From Achromobacter xylosoxidans (lineage in GTDB: Bacteria; Pseudomonadota; Gammaproteobacteria; Burkholderiales; Burkholderiaceae_B): 64,000 nucleotides of DNA. This document shows, piece after piece, positions 28,274-37,861 of the stretch; position 1 is the stretch's first letter, and each line of letters starts with the position of its first letter. The stretch covers positions 6,448,001 through 6,512,000 of the forward strand of contig NZ_LN831029.1 of the NCBI RefSeq assembly GCF_001457475.1. The letters run 5' to 3'. The notes beneath the pieces are model-generated. The model saw nothing but the letters and a program-made list of their open reading frames with translations. It made no database searches and was not told where the DNA came from. Made by a program: the position numbers and the translations under genes.

Positions 28274-28867
28274 ATGGATATGACCTCTCGAATGACGTCG
28301 CACTTTCGCGACGCCATGGCCACGTACGAACAAAGCATGAACGTGCTGGCCGAGCCGCTGGCGATCGCGGTGGACGTGCTGTTTGGCGCCCTGGCCAACA
28401 ACGGCAAGATTCTGGCCTGCGGCAACGGCGGCTCGGCCGCCGACGCGCAACATTTCATCGCCGAACTGGTCGGCCGCTTCGAACGCGAACGCCTGCCCCT
28501 GGCCGGCATCGCCCTGAACACCGACACCTCGATCCTGACCGCCGTCGGCAATGACTACGGTTTCGACGAAGTGTTCGAACGCCAGGTCAACGCCTTTGGC
28601 CAGGCCGGCGACGTGCTGGTGGCCATTTCCACCAGCGGCAATTCGCCCAATGTGGTGCGCGCCATGGAGGCGGCCGCCAGCCGCGAAATGCACGTCCTGG
28701 CCCTGACCGGCAAGGGCGGCGGCGTCATGGGGGAACTCATCACGCCAATGGACGTCCATCTATGTGTTCCCAGCGATCGCACCATGCGCATCCAGGAAGT
28801 CCATATACTGCTGTTGCATGCGCTTTGCGACGGCATTGACGCTCTTCTGCTTGGAGACACCGAATGA
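28274..28867 (+). CDS. gmhA: SIS-domain phosphoheptose isomerase / DiaA-like protein
   Basis: 197 residues: a single SIS domain with CGNGGSAADAQHFIAELVGR, ISTSGNSPNVVRAM and RIQEVHILLLHALCD. It resembles GmhA, which makes heptose-7-phosphate for the LPS core, and retains EVH near the C terminus that contains the family catalytic histidine. Gene order (yraN, this gene, BON lipoprotein) is that of E. coli diaA, a DnaA-binding paralogue without isomerase activity, so a DiaA role is a real alternative. Its stop overlaps the next start. Confidence 0.8.
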   Translation: MDMTSRMTSHFRDAMATYEQSMNVLAEPLAIAVDVLFGALANNGKILACGNGGSAADAQHFIAELVGRFERERLPLAGIALNTDTSILTAVGNDYGFDEVFERQVNAFGQAGDVLVAISTSGNSPNVVRAMEAAASREMHVLALTGKGGGVMGELITPMDVHLCVPSDRTMRIQEVHILLLHALCDGIDALLLGDTE

Positions 28868-29610
28868 TTTCAGACGCCAGAACCGCCGCCCGCCCCCTGC
28901 TGCTCGCCGCGGCCCTGTCCGGCGCCGCGCTGTCGCTGTCGGCCTGCGCGCCCCTGATCGTGGGCGGCGCGGCCGCCACCACCGCCGTCGTCGTCACCGA
29001 CCGGCGCACCTCGGGGATCCAGCTCGAAGACCAGAACATGGCCTTCAAGGCCCAGAAGCAGATCTCCGACAAGCTCGGCGACGCGGCGCGCGTCAACGCC
29101 ATGGCGTACGGCGGCCACCTGCTGCTGACCGGAGACGTGCCCACCGAGGAAGCCAAGTCGCAGGCCACCGCCATCGCCCAGGGCGTCGAGAACGTCAAGC
29201 AGGTGGTCAACCAGCTCACCGTCGGTCCGATCGCGTCGTTCGGCGTGCGCTCGAACGACACCTGGCTGACGTCCAAGGCCAAGACCGCGCTGATCAACAC
29301 CAAGTACGTGCCCTCCGGCACCATCGCCGTCACCACCGACCACAGCGTCGTCTACCTCATGGGCAAGGTGACGCAGGCCGAGGGCGACTACGCCGCCAAC
29401 GCGGTGGCCGACCTCGGCGGCGTGGCAAAAGTGGTAAAACTGTTCGAGACCATCAGCCGCGAGGAAGCGATCCGCCTGTCCAGCAGCGGCAGCAAGTCGA
29501 CCACCACGGAAACCAAGGCCCCCATCGAAAGCGGCGCGGGCGCTGCCGACAGCGGCAGCAGCGCGCCCAGCAGCGGTGGCAGTGCCGTAGAGGCGATGCC
29601 CATCAAATGA
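28864..29610 (+). CDS. BON-domain outer-membrane lipoprotein (DolP-like)
   Basis: 248 residues with a lipoprotein signal (lipobox LSAC, about residue 22). Two BON domains follow (about 55-125 and 130-200, e.g. GHLLLTGDVPTEEAKSQA and SVVYLMGKVTQAEGDYAA). The low-complexity Ser/Gly tail is SGAGAADSGSSAPSSGG. By domain content and synteny it corresponds to DolP/YraP, which binds anionic lipid and supports outer-membrane integrity and BAM. Starts and stops overlap both neighbours by 4 bp. Confidence 0.88.
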   Translation: MISDARTAARPLLLAAALSGAALSLSACAPLIVGGAAATTAVVVTDRRTSGIQLEDQNMAFKAQKQISDKLGDAARVNAMAYGGHLLLTGDVPTEEAKSQATAIAQGVENVKQVVNQLTVGPIASFGVRSNDTWLTSKAKTALINTKYVPSGTIAVTTDHSVVYLMGKVTQAEGDYAANAVADLGGVAKVVKLFETISREEAIRLSSSGSKSTTTETKAPIESGAGAADSGSSAPSSGGSAVEAMPIK

Positions 29611-30101
29611 AAAAAGCCATCGTAGCCCTGGCCGTCCTGGTGGCGGTCGGCGTCGGCGCCTGGTTCACCCTGCGCCCCACGCAAACCGCGCCCGACGTGA
29701 CCTTCACCACGCTGGAGGGCAAGACCTTCTCCATGCAGGACCTGCGCGGCAAGGTGGTCCTGGTGAAGTTCTGGGCCACCAGCTGTGTCACCTGTGTCAA
29801 GCAGATGCCGGAAACCATCTCGGCCTACAACGAGTACGCGGGCAAGGGCTACGAGGCCATCGCGGTCGCCATGGACTACGACCCGCCCAACTACGTGCTG
29901 AACTTCAGCGAAAGCCGCAAGCTGCCGTTCCCGGTGGCGCTGGACACCAAGGGCAACATCGCCCGCGCCTTTGGCGACATCCGCCTGACGCCCACGGCCT
30001 TCCTGATCGACAAACAGGGACGCATTATCAAGCGCTACCTGGGCGAATACGACGTGGCCGAATTCCATGCCACCGTCGAGAAGGCACTGGCCGCGGGCTG
30101 A
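29607..30101 (+). CDS. TlpA/ResA-like thiol-disulfide oxidoreductase
   Basis: 164 residues: an N-terminal membrane anchor or uncleaved signal (AIVALAVLVAVGVGAWF), then a thioredoxin fold with redox pair C60-VT-C63 (FWATSCVTCVKQMPE) and the cis-Pro region LTPTAFLIDKQG. It is probably periplasmic and reducing, toward an unknown substrate. It replaces the usual WC-PC motif with SC-VT-C, which would change its redox potential. Translationally coupled to the BON lipoprotein gene. Confidence 0.87.
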   Translation: MKKAIVALAVLVAVGVGAWFTLRPTQTAPDVTFTTLEGKTFSMQDLRGKVVLVKFWATSCVTCVKQMPETISAYNEYAGKGYEAIAVAMDYDPPNYVLNFSESRKLPFPVALDTKGNIARAFGDIRLTPTAFLIDKQGRIIKRYLGEYDVAEFHATVEKALAAG

Positions 30102-30128
30102 ACCCCGGTCCGCTTGGCCGCCGCCATG

Positions 30129-30158
30129 AACCGCCCGCCTGCCGGGCGGTTTTCATTT
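30129..30158 (+). terminator. Terminator after the tlpA-like gene
   Basis: Stem AACCGCCCG (30129-30137) pairs with CGGGCGGTT (30143-30151) and is followed by TTCATTT, 27 bp after the stop. A related CCGCCCG stem recurs in the opposing terminator at 30246-30283. Confidence 0.75.
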
Positions 30159-30245
30159 GGCCGCGGGCGGCCCGCCGGCCTCGGCCACACCCCGGGCCGA
30201 TCCCCGCCGCCCCCCTGGCCCCACGTCCGAAGCCAGCGCCTGGCC

Positions 30246-30283
30246 CAAAAAAAAGAAACCGCCCGCATGATGCGGGCGGTTTC
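30246..30283 (-). terminator. Terminator after metQ-like gene
   Basis: On the minus strand a 14-bp-class stem (GAAACCGCCCGCAT against ATGCGGGCGGTTTC, 30255-30283) is followed by eight T residues (A run 30247-30254 on the plus strand). Strong intrinsic terminator 20 bp beyond the stop codon. Confidence 0.88.
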
Positions 30284-30302
30284 GGCAGGGGAAGCGTCGC
30301 GA

Positions 30303-31091
30303 TCAGAACGCCGGCACCACGGCGCCCTTGTATTTCTCGACGATGAACTTCTTCACCTCGGGCGAATGCAGCGCATTGACCAGCTTCTTGATTCCCGGCG
30401 CGTCCTTGTTGTCCGAGCGGGTCACCAGGATGTTGGCGTACGGCGAATCCGAGCCCTCGATGAACAGCGCGTCCTTGGTCGGCACCAGGCCGGCTTCGAG
30501 CGCGTAGTTGGTGTTGATCAGGGCCAGGTCGACGTCGTCCAGCGAGCGCGGCAGCATGGCGGCCTCGAGTTCGCGGAACTTCAGCTTCTTGGGGTTATCG
30601 GTCACGTCCGCGGCGGTCGCCAGGATGTTGGAGGGATCCTTCAGCTTGATGACGCCCTGCTTCTGCAGCAGCACCAGCGCGCGCCCGCCATTGGACGGAT
30701 CGTTCGGGATGGCGACGGTGGCGCCGTCCTTCAGTTCGGCCAGGCTCTTGATCTTCTTGGAGTAACCGCCGAACGGCTCCACGTGCACCAGGGCGACCGG
30801 CACCAGCGTGGCCTTGCGGTCCTTGTTGAAGGTATCCAGGTACGGCTTGTGCTGGAAGAAGTTGGCATCGAGCTGCTTGTCGGCCAGTTGCAGGTTGGGC
30901 TGCACGTAGTCGTTGAACACCTTGATGTCGAGTTCCACGCCTTCCTTGGCCAGCTGCGGCTTGACCACTTCCAGGATCTCGGCATGCGGCACCTGGGTGG
31001 CGCCCACCACGATCTTTTCGGCATGGGCGGCGGTGGCTGCCACCAGCAGGGCCGACGCCACCAGGGCGGAACGGACGAAATTCAAACGCAT
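30303..31091 (-). CDS. metQ: MetQ/NlpA-family ABC transporter substrate-binding protein
   Basis: 262-residue periplasmic binding protein. The signal peptide ends at TAAHA-EKI and has no lipobox, so it is a free periplasmic form unlike lipidated E. coli MetQ. Family segments include VGATQVPHAEILEVVKPQLA, YVQPNLQLADKQLDANFFQH and NTNYALEAGL. Methionine is the likely ligand, though NlpA relatives bind other molecules. The metN and metI partners are not in the window. The leader upstream can fold extensively. Confidence 0.88.
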   Translation of the reverse strand: MRLNFVRSALVASALLVAATAAHAEKIVVGATQVPHAEILEVVKPQLAKEGVELDIKVFNDYVQPNLQLADKQLDANFFQHKPYLDTFNKDRKATLVPVALVHVEPFGGYSKKIKSLAELKDGATVAIPNDPSNGGRALVLLQKQGVIKLKDPSNILATAADVTDNPKKLKFRELEAAMLPRSLDDVDLALINTNYALEAGLVPTKDALFIEGSDSPYANILVTRSDNKDAPGIKKLVNALHSPEVKKFIVEKYKGAVVPAF

Positions 31092-32328
<1,237 letters not shown>

Positions 32329-32329
<1 letters not shown>

Positions 32330-33075
32330 TGCGAGCGCTGCGCACCCTGCTGCGGCCGGCGGTGCGCCAGCGCCGCTCGCGCCGCACGACCACGGACGCC
32401 CCCGGGCGCCTGTGGTTGTTCGACCTGGACAACACGCTGCACGATACGTCGCATGCGATCTTCCCTCGAATCGACCATGGCATGACCATGGCGGTGGCCG
32501 AGGCGCTGGAGGTCGACGTCGACACCGCCAATGCCGTGCGCAAGCAGTACTGGCAGCGCTATGGCGCCACGATGATCGGCATGGTCCGGCACCATGGCGT
32601 GGACCCGCATGTCTTCCTGCATCGCAGCCATGATTTCGACGTCAATCCGCTCGTGCGCGCCGAAAAGGCGCTGGCGTACAAGCTGAAGCAACTGCCCGGG
32701 CGCAAGGTACTGCTGACCAACGCGCCGCTGCATTACGCGCGCGCGGTGCTGCGGCGGCTGGGCATCCTGCGCCAGTTCGACAGCCTGTGGGCCATCGAGC
32801 ACATGCGCCTGCATGGCGAATTCCGCCCCAAGCCATCGCCGGCGCTGCTGCGCTACGTGCTGGCGCGCGAAGGCGTGCCGGCGCGCCAGGCGGTGCTGGT
32901 GGAAGACACCCTTGCCAATCTGCGCGGCGCGCGCCGCGCCGGGCTGCGCACGGTGCATGTGTTCCATCCCGGCACCCCGTTTGCGCGCGGCCGCGCGCAA
33001 CGGCCGGCCTACGTCGACTTGCGGGTAAACTCCGTCAGTGATTTGCTGCTGCGCCGGCGCCCCTTGCGGGGTTGA
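32329..33075 (+). CDS. HAD-family pyrimidine 5'-nucleotidase
   Basis: 248 residues. HAD motif I is WLFDLDNTLHDTSHAIFP, motif II is VLLTNAPLHY and the late motif is VLVEDTLANLRGARRAG. It matches the family annotated as pyrimidine 5'-nucleotidase (SDT1-like), which dephosphorylates UMP/CMP or noncanonical pyrimidines; substrate is inferred only from family. The Arg-rich first 25 residues may mean translation really begins slightly downstream, but the TGATG overlap with argB favours this start. Confidence 0.87.
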
Positions 33076-33130
33076 TCGCCGACGCGCCTTCCCTCCTCCA
33101 CCGTCAGCCTGCGTAACACCAGACCCGTCC

Positions 33131-33706
33131 ATGGCGAGCAAACCCGGCGAGCGCAAGACCCAGATTCTGCAGACCCTGGCCGAGATGCTGGAGCAGCCGC
33201 ACGCCTCGCGCATCACCACGGCGGCGCTGGCCGCGCGCCTGGCGGTATCGGAAGCCGCGCTTTATCGGCATTTCGCCAGCAAGGCGCAGATGTTCGAAGG
33301 GCTGATCGAATTCATCGAAACCAGCATCTTCACGCTGGTGAACCAGATCGCCATCGCCGAGCCCTATGGCCTGTCGCAGGCGCACCAGACGGTGTCGATG
33401 CTGCTGACGTTCTCGGAACGTAATCGAGGCATGACGCGGGTGCTGACGGGTGACGCCCTGGTCACCGAGGACAATCGCCTGCAGGAACGGATCAACCACA
33501 TCAACGACCGCATCGAGGCGTCGTTGAAGCAATCGCTGCGTATCGCCGTGACCGACGGCGGCCTGCCGCCCGAGGCCAACGTGGCCGCGCACGCCAGCCT
33601 GCTGACGCACCTGGTGCTGGGCCGCTGGCTGCGCTATGCGCAGAGCGGCTGGCGCGTGGCGCCCACGCTGCACCTGGACGAGCAATTGCGCCTGGCGTTG
33701 GGCTGA
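33131..33706 (+). CDS. slmA: Nucleoid occlusion factor SlmA (TetR family)
   Basis: 191-residue TetR-fold DNA-binding protein that blocks FtsZ assembly over the chromosome. The helix-turn-helix is RITTAALAARLAVSEAALYR followed by HFASKAQMFEGLIEFIE, diagnostic of SlmA. The all-helical C-terminal domain includes RINHINDRIEASLKQSLR. The start MASKPGERK is preferred because the preceding frame is not conserved. The order argB-nucleotidase-slmA is common in betaproteobacteria. Confidence 0.93.
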   Translation: MASKPGERKTQILQTLAEMLEQPHASRITTAALAARLAVSEAALYRHFASKAQMFEGLIEFIETSIFTLVNQIAIAEPYGLSQAHQTVSMLLTFSERNRGMTRVLTGDALVTEDNRLQERINHINDRIEASLKQSLRIAVTDGGLPPEANVAAHASLLTHLVLGRWLRYAQSGWRVAPTLHLDEQLRLALG

Positions 33707-33786
33707 TCTCATTCGCGCCATAACACGAACGAATTAACTGCCTCGCACGGGTGGTGTTGCAGTATTTGTTTGTTTTTATGCAACAT

Positions 33787-33805
33787 TCGCAGGGTTGCGA
33801 TTTTT
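33787..33805 (+). terminator. Candidate terminator after slmA
   Basis: Short stem TCGCA (33787-33791), loop GGGT, TGCGA (33796-33800), followed by TTTTT. It sits 80 bp after the slmA stop in an AT-rich stretch. Confidence 0.5.
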
Positions 33806-33864
33806 GCCGGCCGACGAGCATAATCTCCGGAGCGGGTTTCCGACAAGCATGATTGTCCGCCGAA

Positions 33865-33882
33865 TTGACACGTATCAATACG
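33865..33882 (+). promoter_or_regulatory. Candidate promoter/operator of the transporter-dehydrogenase pair
   Basis: TTGACA (33865-33870), identical to the consensus -35, is immediately followed by the dyad CGTAT-CA-ATACG (33871-33882). A dyad filling the -35/-10 spacer would suit a repressor. No clear -10 at 17 bp is visible, so this is tentative. Confidence 0.35.
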
Positions 33883-33992
33883 GGTTTTCCTTAATGCCGT
33901 CACGATCATTCTGTAGCGTCGACACTTCGCTTTGATCCAGCCCAAGGCTTGGCAACGGGGTGTCGTCAGTTTGACCTCAACCGGAGATGGAT

Positions 33993-35486
33993 ATGACTGC
34001 GGAAACCGCTGTCCCTGCCTCGCAAGCCCCCAAGAAAACCAAAATCCCGATCGGCCTGGTCGCCGGCTTCATCGTCATGATCGGCGTGCTGATGCTGCCC
34101 TTGCCGGCCGACCTGCCCGTTGCCGGCCATCGCATGCTGGCGATCCTGGCGTTCGCGGTGGTGGTGTGGATCACGGAAGCCGTGTCCTACGAAGCCAGCG
34201 CGATCATGATCACGACGCTGATGGCCTTCCTGCTGGGCACCGCGCCCACCATCAAGGATCCGCAGGTGGTCTACGGCACGTCGGCCGCCATCAGCATGGC
34301 GCTGACCGGCTTCGCCAACTCGGCGCTGGCGCTGGTCACCGGCGCCCTGTTCATCGCCGCGGCCATGACCTTCACCGGACTGGATCGGCGCATCGCGCTG
34401 GTGACGCTGTCCAAGGTCGGAACCAGCACGCGGCGCATCCTGATCGGATGTATCGCCGTGACCATCGTGCTGAGCCTGGTAGTGCCCAGCGCGACCGCCC
34501 GCAGCGCGGCCGTGGTGCCCATCATGATGGGCGTGATCGCGGCCTTCGGCGTGGACAAGCGCTCGAACATCGCCGCCGGCATCATGATCATCGTGGCGCA
34601 GGCCACCAGCATCTGGAACGTGGGCATCCAGACCGCGGCCGCGCAGAACCTGCTGACGGTCGGCTTCATGGAAAAGATGCTGGGCCAGCGCGTGGCCTGG
34701 TCGGACTGGCTGATCGCCGGCGCGCCCTGGTCGCTGATCATGTCGGCGGTGTTGATCATCATTGTGCTCAAGCTGCTGCCGCCGGAAAGCGACAGCATCG
34801 CGGGGGGCAAGGAAGCCGTGGAGAAATCGCTGCTTGAACTGGGCCCCATGACGGGCGCGCAAAAGCGCCTGATGGCCGTGTCGGTCATGCTGCTGCTGTT
34901 CTGGTCGACCGAAGGCAAGCTGCACAAGTTCGACACCACCTCCACCACCTACTTCGGCCTGGTGCTGCTGCTGTTGCCGCGCTTTGGCGTGATGACGTGG
35001 AAAGACGTGCAATCGCGCATTCCATGGGGCACCGTGATCGTCTTCGGCGTCGGCATCAGCCTGGGCACCGCGCTGCTGACCACGCAGGCCGGCCAATGGC
35101 TGGGCAACCAGGTGGTGGCGCACACCGGCCTGGACCATCTCGGCCCGCTGGCCATCTTCGCGATCCTGTCGGCCTTCCTGATCATCATCCACCTGGGGTT
35201 CGCCAGCGCCACCGCGCTGACCTCGGCGATGCTGCCGATCCTGATCTCGGTGCTGGCCACGCTGCCGGGCGACTTCAGCCGCCTGGGCATGACCATGCTG
35301 CTGGGCTTCGTGGTGAGCTATGGCTTCATCCTGCCGATCAACGCGCCGCAGAACATGGTGTGCCTGGGCACGGAAACCTTCAACGCCAAGCAGTTCGCCA
35401 AGGTCGGCATCCTGGTCACCATCATCGGCTACGCGCTGATGATGCTGATGGGCATGACCTACTGGCGCTGGCTGGGCTGGCTGTAA
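33993..35486 (+). CDS. DASS/SLC13-family anion symporter
   Basis: 497-residue inner-membrane carrier of the divalent anion:sodium symporter family (CitT/SdcS-like) with about 11-13 hydrophobic segments. Conserved blocks include ITEAVSYEASAIMITTLMAF, VPSATARSAAVVPIMMGV and YGFILPINAPQNMV. Substrates are typically di- or tricarboxylates or sulfonates. An ATG two codons upstream (33987) directly abuts GGAG, so 33993 with 6-bp spacing is the better start. Followed 12 bp later by an LDH2-type dehydrogenase. Confidence 0.88.
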   Translation: MTAETAVPASQAPKKTKIPIGLVAGFIVMIGVLMLPLPADLPVAGHRMLAILAFAVVVWITEAVSYEASAIMITTLMAFLLGTAPTIKDPQVVYGTSAAISMALTGFANSALALVTGALFIAAAMTFTGLDRRIALVTLSKVGTSTRRILIGCIAVTIVLSLVVPSATARSAAVVPIMMGVIAAFGVDKRSNIAAGIMIIVAQATSIWNVGIQTAAAQNLLTVGFMEKMLGQRVAWSDWLIAGAPWSLIMSAVLIIIVLKLLPPESDSIAGGKEAVEKSLLELGPMTGAQKRLMAVSVMLLLFWSTEGKLHKFDTTSTTYFGLVLLLLPRFGVMTWKDVQSRIPWGTVIVFGVGISLGTALLTTQAGQWLGNQVVAHTGLDHLGPLAIFAILSAFLIIIHLGFASATALTSAMLPILISVLATLPGDFSRLGMTMLLGFVVSYGFILPINAPQNMVCLGTETFNAKQFAKVGILVTIIGYALMMLMGMTYWRWLGWL

Positions 35487-35498
35487 GGAGACCGCATC

Positions 35499-36548
35499 AT
35501 GAAGATCTCCATTGCCCAAGCCAATGAATACGGCCGTCGCGTGCTGATGGCGCAAGGCGTGCCGGAAGATATCGCGCGCGACGTGGCCGAGCACCTGGTG
35601 GAGTCCGACCGCGTGGGCTACACCAGCCACGGCCTGTCCATCCTGACCAACTATCGGCGTGTGCTGGCCGAAGGCCTGGCGCAGGCCGACGGCCGCCCCG
35701 AACTGCTCAACGACCGTGGCGCCATGCTGGCCTACGACGGCCACAACGGCCTGGGCCAGTACGTGGGCAAGGTCGTGATCGAGCAGGCCATCGAGCGCAC
35801 GCAGGCGCACGGCCAGTGCATCCTGACACTGCGCCGCAGCCACCACCTGGGCCGCATGGGCCACTACGGCGAGATGGTGGCGGCCAAGGGTCTGATCCTG
35901 CTGGCCTTCACCAACGTGATCAACCGCGCCCCCACCGTGGCGCCGTTCGGCGGCGCGCGCGCCTGCCTGACGACCAATCCGCTGTGCTTTGCCGGCCCAT
36001 TGCCGGGCGGCCGCCCGCCGTTCATCGTCGACATGGCGACCAGTTCGATCGCGGTGAACAAGGCCCGCGTGCTGGCGGCCAAGGGCGAGCAGGCGCCGCC
36101 GGGCTCGCTGATCGACGCGCAAGGCAATCCGACCACGGACCCGGGCGCCCTGTTCACCGATCCGCCGGGCGCGCTGCTGCCGTTCGGCGGCCACAAGGGT
36201 TACGCGATGGGCCTGGTGGCCGAGCTGCTGGCGGGCGTGCTGTCCGGCGGCGGCACGATCCAGCCGGAACACCCGCGCAACGGGGTGGCCACGAACAATA
36301 TGTTCGCGCTGCTGCTGGATCCGCAGGTGGACTTCAATACGGACTGGCGCTCGATGGAAGTGGGCGCGTTCATCGACTACCTGCATGCCTGCCCGCCCCA
36401 GCCGGGCGTGGATGGGGTTCAGTACCCGGGCGAGTATGAAGCCCGCAATCGGGAGCTGAACGCGGATTCGCTGGAATTTTCGCCGCCCATCTGGGAGGGG
36501 TTGAAGAAGCTGGCCGCGGACGTTGGGGTGGCTGACGCGTTGCCTTGA
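35499..36548 (+). CDS. LDH2-family malate/lactate/ureidoglycolate dehydrogenase
   Basis: 349-residue NAD(P)-dependent 2-hydroxyacid oxidoreductase of the type 2 malate/L-lactate dehydrogenase fold (not the Rossmann LDH family). Motifs include VGYTSHGLSILTNYRRVLAE, LRRSHHLGRMGHYGEMVAAK with the catalytic-site histidines, NPLCFAGPLPGGRPPFIVDM and GGHKGYAMGLVAELLAGVLS. It has a strong ribosome site (AAGGAG) and is co-transcribed with the DASS carrier, suggesting uptake and oxidation of one hydroxyacid (malate-, sulfolactate- or ureidoglycolate-like). Confidence 0.88.
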   Translation: MKISIAQANEYGRRVLMAQGVPEDIARDVAEHLVESDRVGYTSHGLSILTNYRRVLAEGLAQADGRPELLNDRGAMLAYDGHNGLGQYVGKVVIEQAIERTQAHGQCILTLRRSHHLGRMGHYGEMVAAKGLILLAFTNVINRAPTVAPFGGARACLTTNPLCFAGPLPGGRPPFIVDMATSSIAVNKARVLAAKGEQAPPGSLIDAQGNPTTDPGALFTDPPGALLPFGGHKGYAMGLVAELLAGVLSGGGTIQPEHPRNGVATNNMFALLLDPQVDFNTDWRSMEVGAFIDYLHACPPQPGVDGVQYPGEYEARNRELNADSLEFSPPIWEGLKKLAADVGVADALP

Positions 36549-36573
36549 TGGTTGCAGGATGGTTGTGTTTTGC

Positions 36574-36673
36574 GGGCGGCTCAAGGGTTCTTGAGCCGCC
36601 CGTTGCGTTGGCGGGCGGGGGCGGCGGGGCTACGATTGCGGTCCGGAGCGAAGGCTCCGGACCGCAATCGTAG
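36574..36673. repeat. Inverted-repeat element, copy A (two perfect hairpins)
   Basis: Between the dehydrogenase gene and rodA. The first hairpin is GGGCGGCTCAAG (36574-36585), loop GGTT, CTTGAGCCGCCC (36590-36601). The second is a perfect 20-bp stem, CTACGATTGCGGTCCGGAGC (36630-36649), loop GAAG, and its exact complement (36654-36673). There is no T-tract, so neither is a standard terminator. GTTCTTGAGCCGC (36587-36599) and 27 bp at 36623-36649 recur identically, at nearly the same spacing, in copy B at 58782-58845. Confidence 0.85.
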
Positions 36674-36724
36674 GCGCGCCCACCCGTGCGCCCACCGCCC
36701 CGGGCGGCCTACGAAGAAAAAAGC

Positions 36725-37861
36725 TCAGCTCTTGACCGACCGATGCCGACTAATGCTCATCATGATCCCAAACGCAATCCCCATGGTGAACAACGCGGTA
36801 CCGCCATAGCTCATGAACGGCAATGGCACCCCGACCACAGGCAGAATCCCCGTCACCATGCCCACGTTCACAAATACATAGATGAACAGCATCATCGTCA
36901 ACGCCCCGGACAGCAACCGCCCGAACTGCGATGACGCGCGCGAAGCGATGGTCAGGCCGCGGGCCATCATCAGGCCATACAGAACCAGGATGGCGATACC
37001 GCCGTACAGGCCGAATTCCTCGGCGTAGACGGCGAAGATGAAGTCGGTGGTGCGTTCGGGGATGAAGTCCAGGTGCGTCTGCGTGCCCTTCATGTAGCCC
37101 TTGCCGTAGACCCCGCCCGAGCCCACCGCGATCATCGACTGGATGGTGTGGAAACCCTTGCCGAGCGGATCGGAACTGGGGTTGAGCAGCGTGCAGACGC
37201 GGTGCTTCTGGTAATCGTGCAGCACCACCCAGTTGACGTCCGGTTCGCACAACTGGTCTTCGTAGTACACCAGCGTGCCGATGGCGATGATGCCCGCCAG
37301 CATGACCGGCACCAGCAGCTTGAACGACAGTCCGGCGAAGTAGATGACGAAGAAGCCGGCGCCGAACACCAGCAGCGCGGTGCCCAGGTCGGGTTGCAGC
37401 ACGATCAGCCCGAAGGGCGCGGCCAGCATCGCGGCGGCGGCCAGGAAGTCGCGGATGCGCACCGCGCCCTCGTGGCGCTGGAAATACCAGGCCAGCATCA
37501 TGGGCACGGCGATCTTCATCATTTCGGACGGCTGGATACGGGTCACGCCCAGGTTGAGCCAGCGCGTCGCGCCCTTGCTGGTCTCGCCGAAGAACTCCAC
37601 CCCCAGCAGCAGCACCACGCCGATCACATAGAACGGCAGCGCCAGCTTCATCAGCCATTTGGGCGGGATCAGCGCCATGGTCCACATGGCGAAAAAAGCG
37701 ATGATGAAATTGCGCGACTGTTCGGCGAAGCGCCAGTCGGTGCCGCCCACCGCCGAATGCATGACCGTCAGGCCGAGCGCCGCGAACATGAGCAGGATCG
37801 CCAGCAGCGGCCAGTCGAAGGCCGTGAAGACGCGCAGCAGGATCAGGCCGAGACGCTTCAT
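36725..37861 (-). CDS. rodA: Rod shape-determining glycosyltransferase RodA
   Basis: SEDS-family peptidoglycan polymerase of the elongasome, working with PBP2. 378 residues, about ten membrane helices. Conserved segments include NLGVTRIQPSEMMKIAVPM, LIVLQPDLGTALLVFGAG, SDPLGKGFHTIQSMIAVGSG and GYMKGTQTHLDFIPERTTDF. The start overlaps the mrdA stop as ATGA. Last gene of mreBCD-mrdA-rodA. Confidence 0.96.
   Translation of the reverse strand: MKRLGLILLRVFTAFDWPLLAILLMFAALGLTVMHSAVGGTDWRFAEQSRNFIIAFFAMWTMALIPPKWLMKLALPFYVIGVVLLLGVEFFGETSKGATRWLNLGVTRIQPSEMMKIAVPMMLAWYFQRHEGAVRIRDFLAAAAMLAAPFGLIVLQPDLGTALLVFGAGFFVIYFAGLSFKLLVPVMLAGIIAIGTLVYYEDQLCEPDVNWVVLHDYQKHRVCTLLNPSSDPLGKGFHTIQSMIAVGSGGVYGKGYMKGTQTHLDFIPERTTDFIFAVYAEEFGLYGGIAILVLYGLMMARGLTIASRASSQFGRLLSGALTMMLFIYVFVNVGMVTGILPVVGVPLPFMSYGGTALFTMGIAFGIMMSISRHRSVKS

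Noticed and set aside
36574..36673. Hairpins after the LDH2 dehydrogenase gene as ordinary rho-independent terminators
   Set aside because: Neither stem is followed by a T-tract on either strand, and the sequence recurs at 58.8 kb, so a repeat element fits better; a termination role is not excluded.
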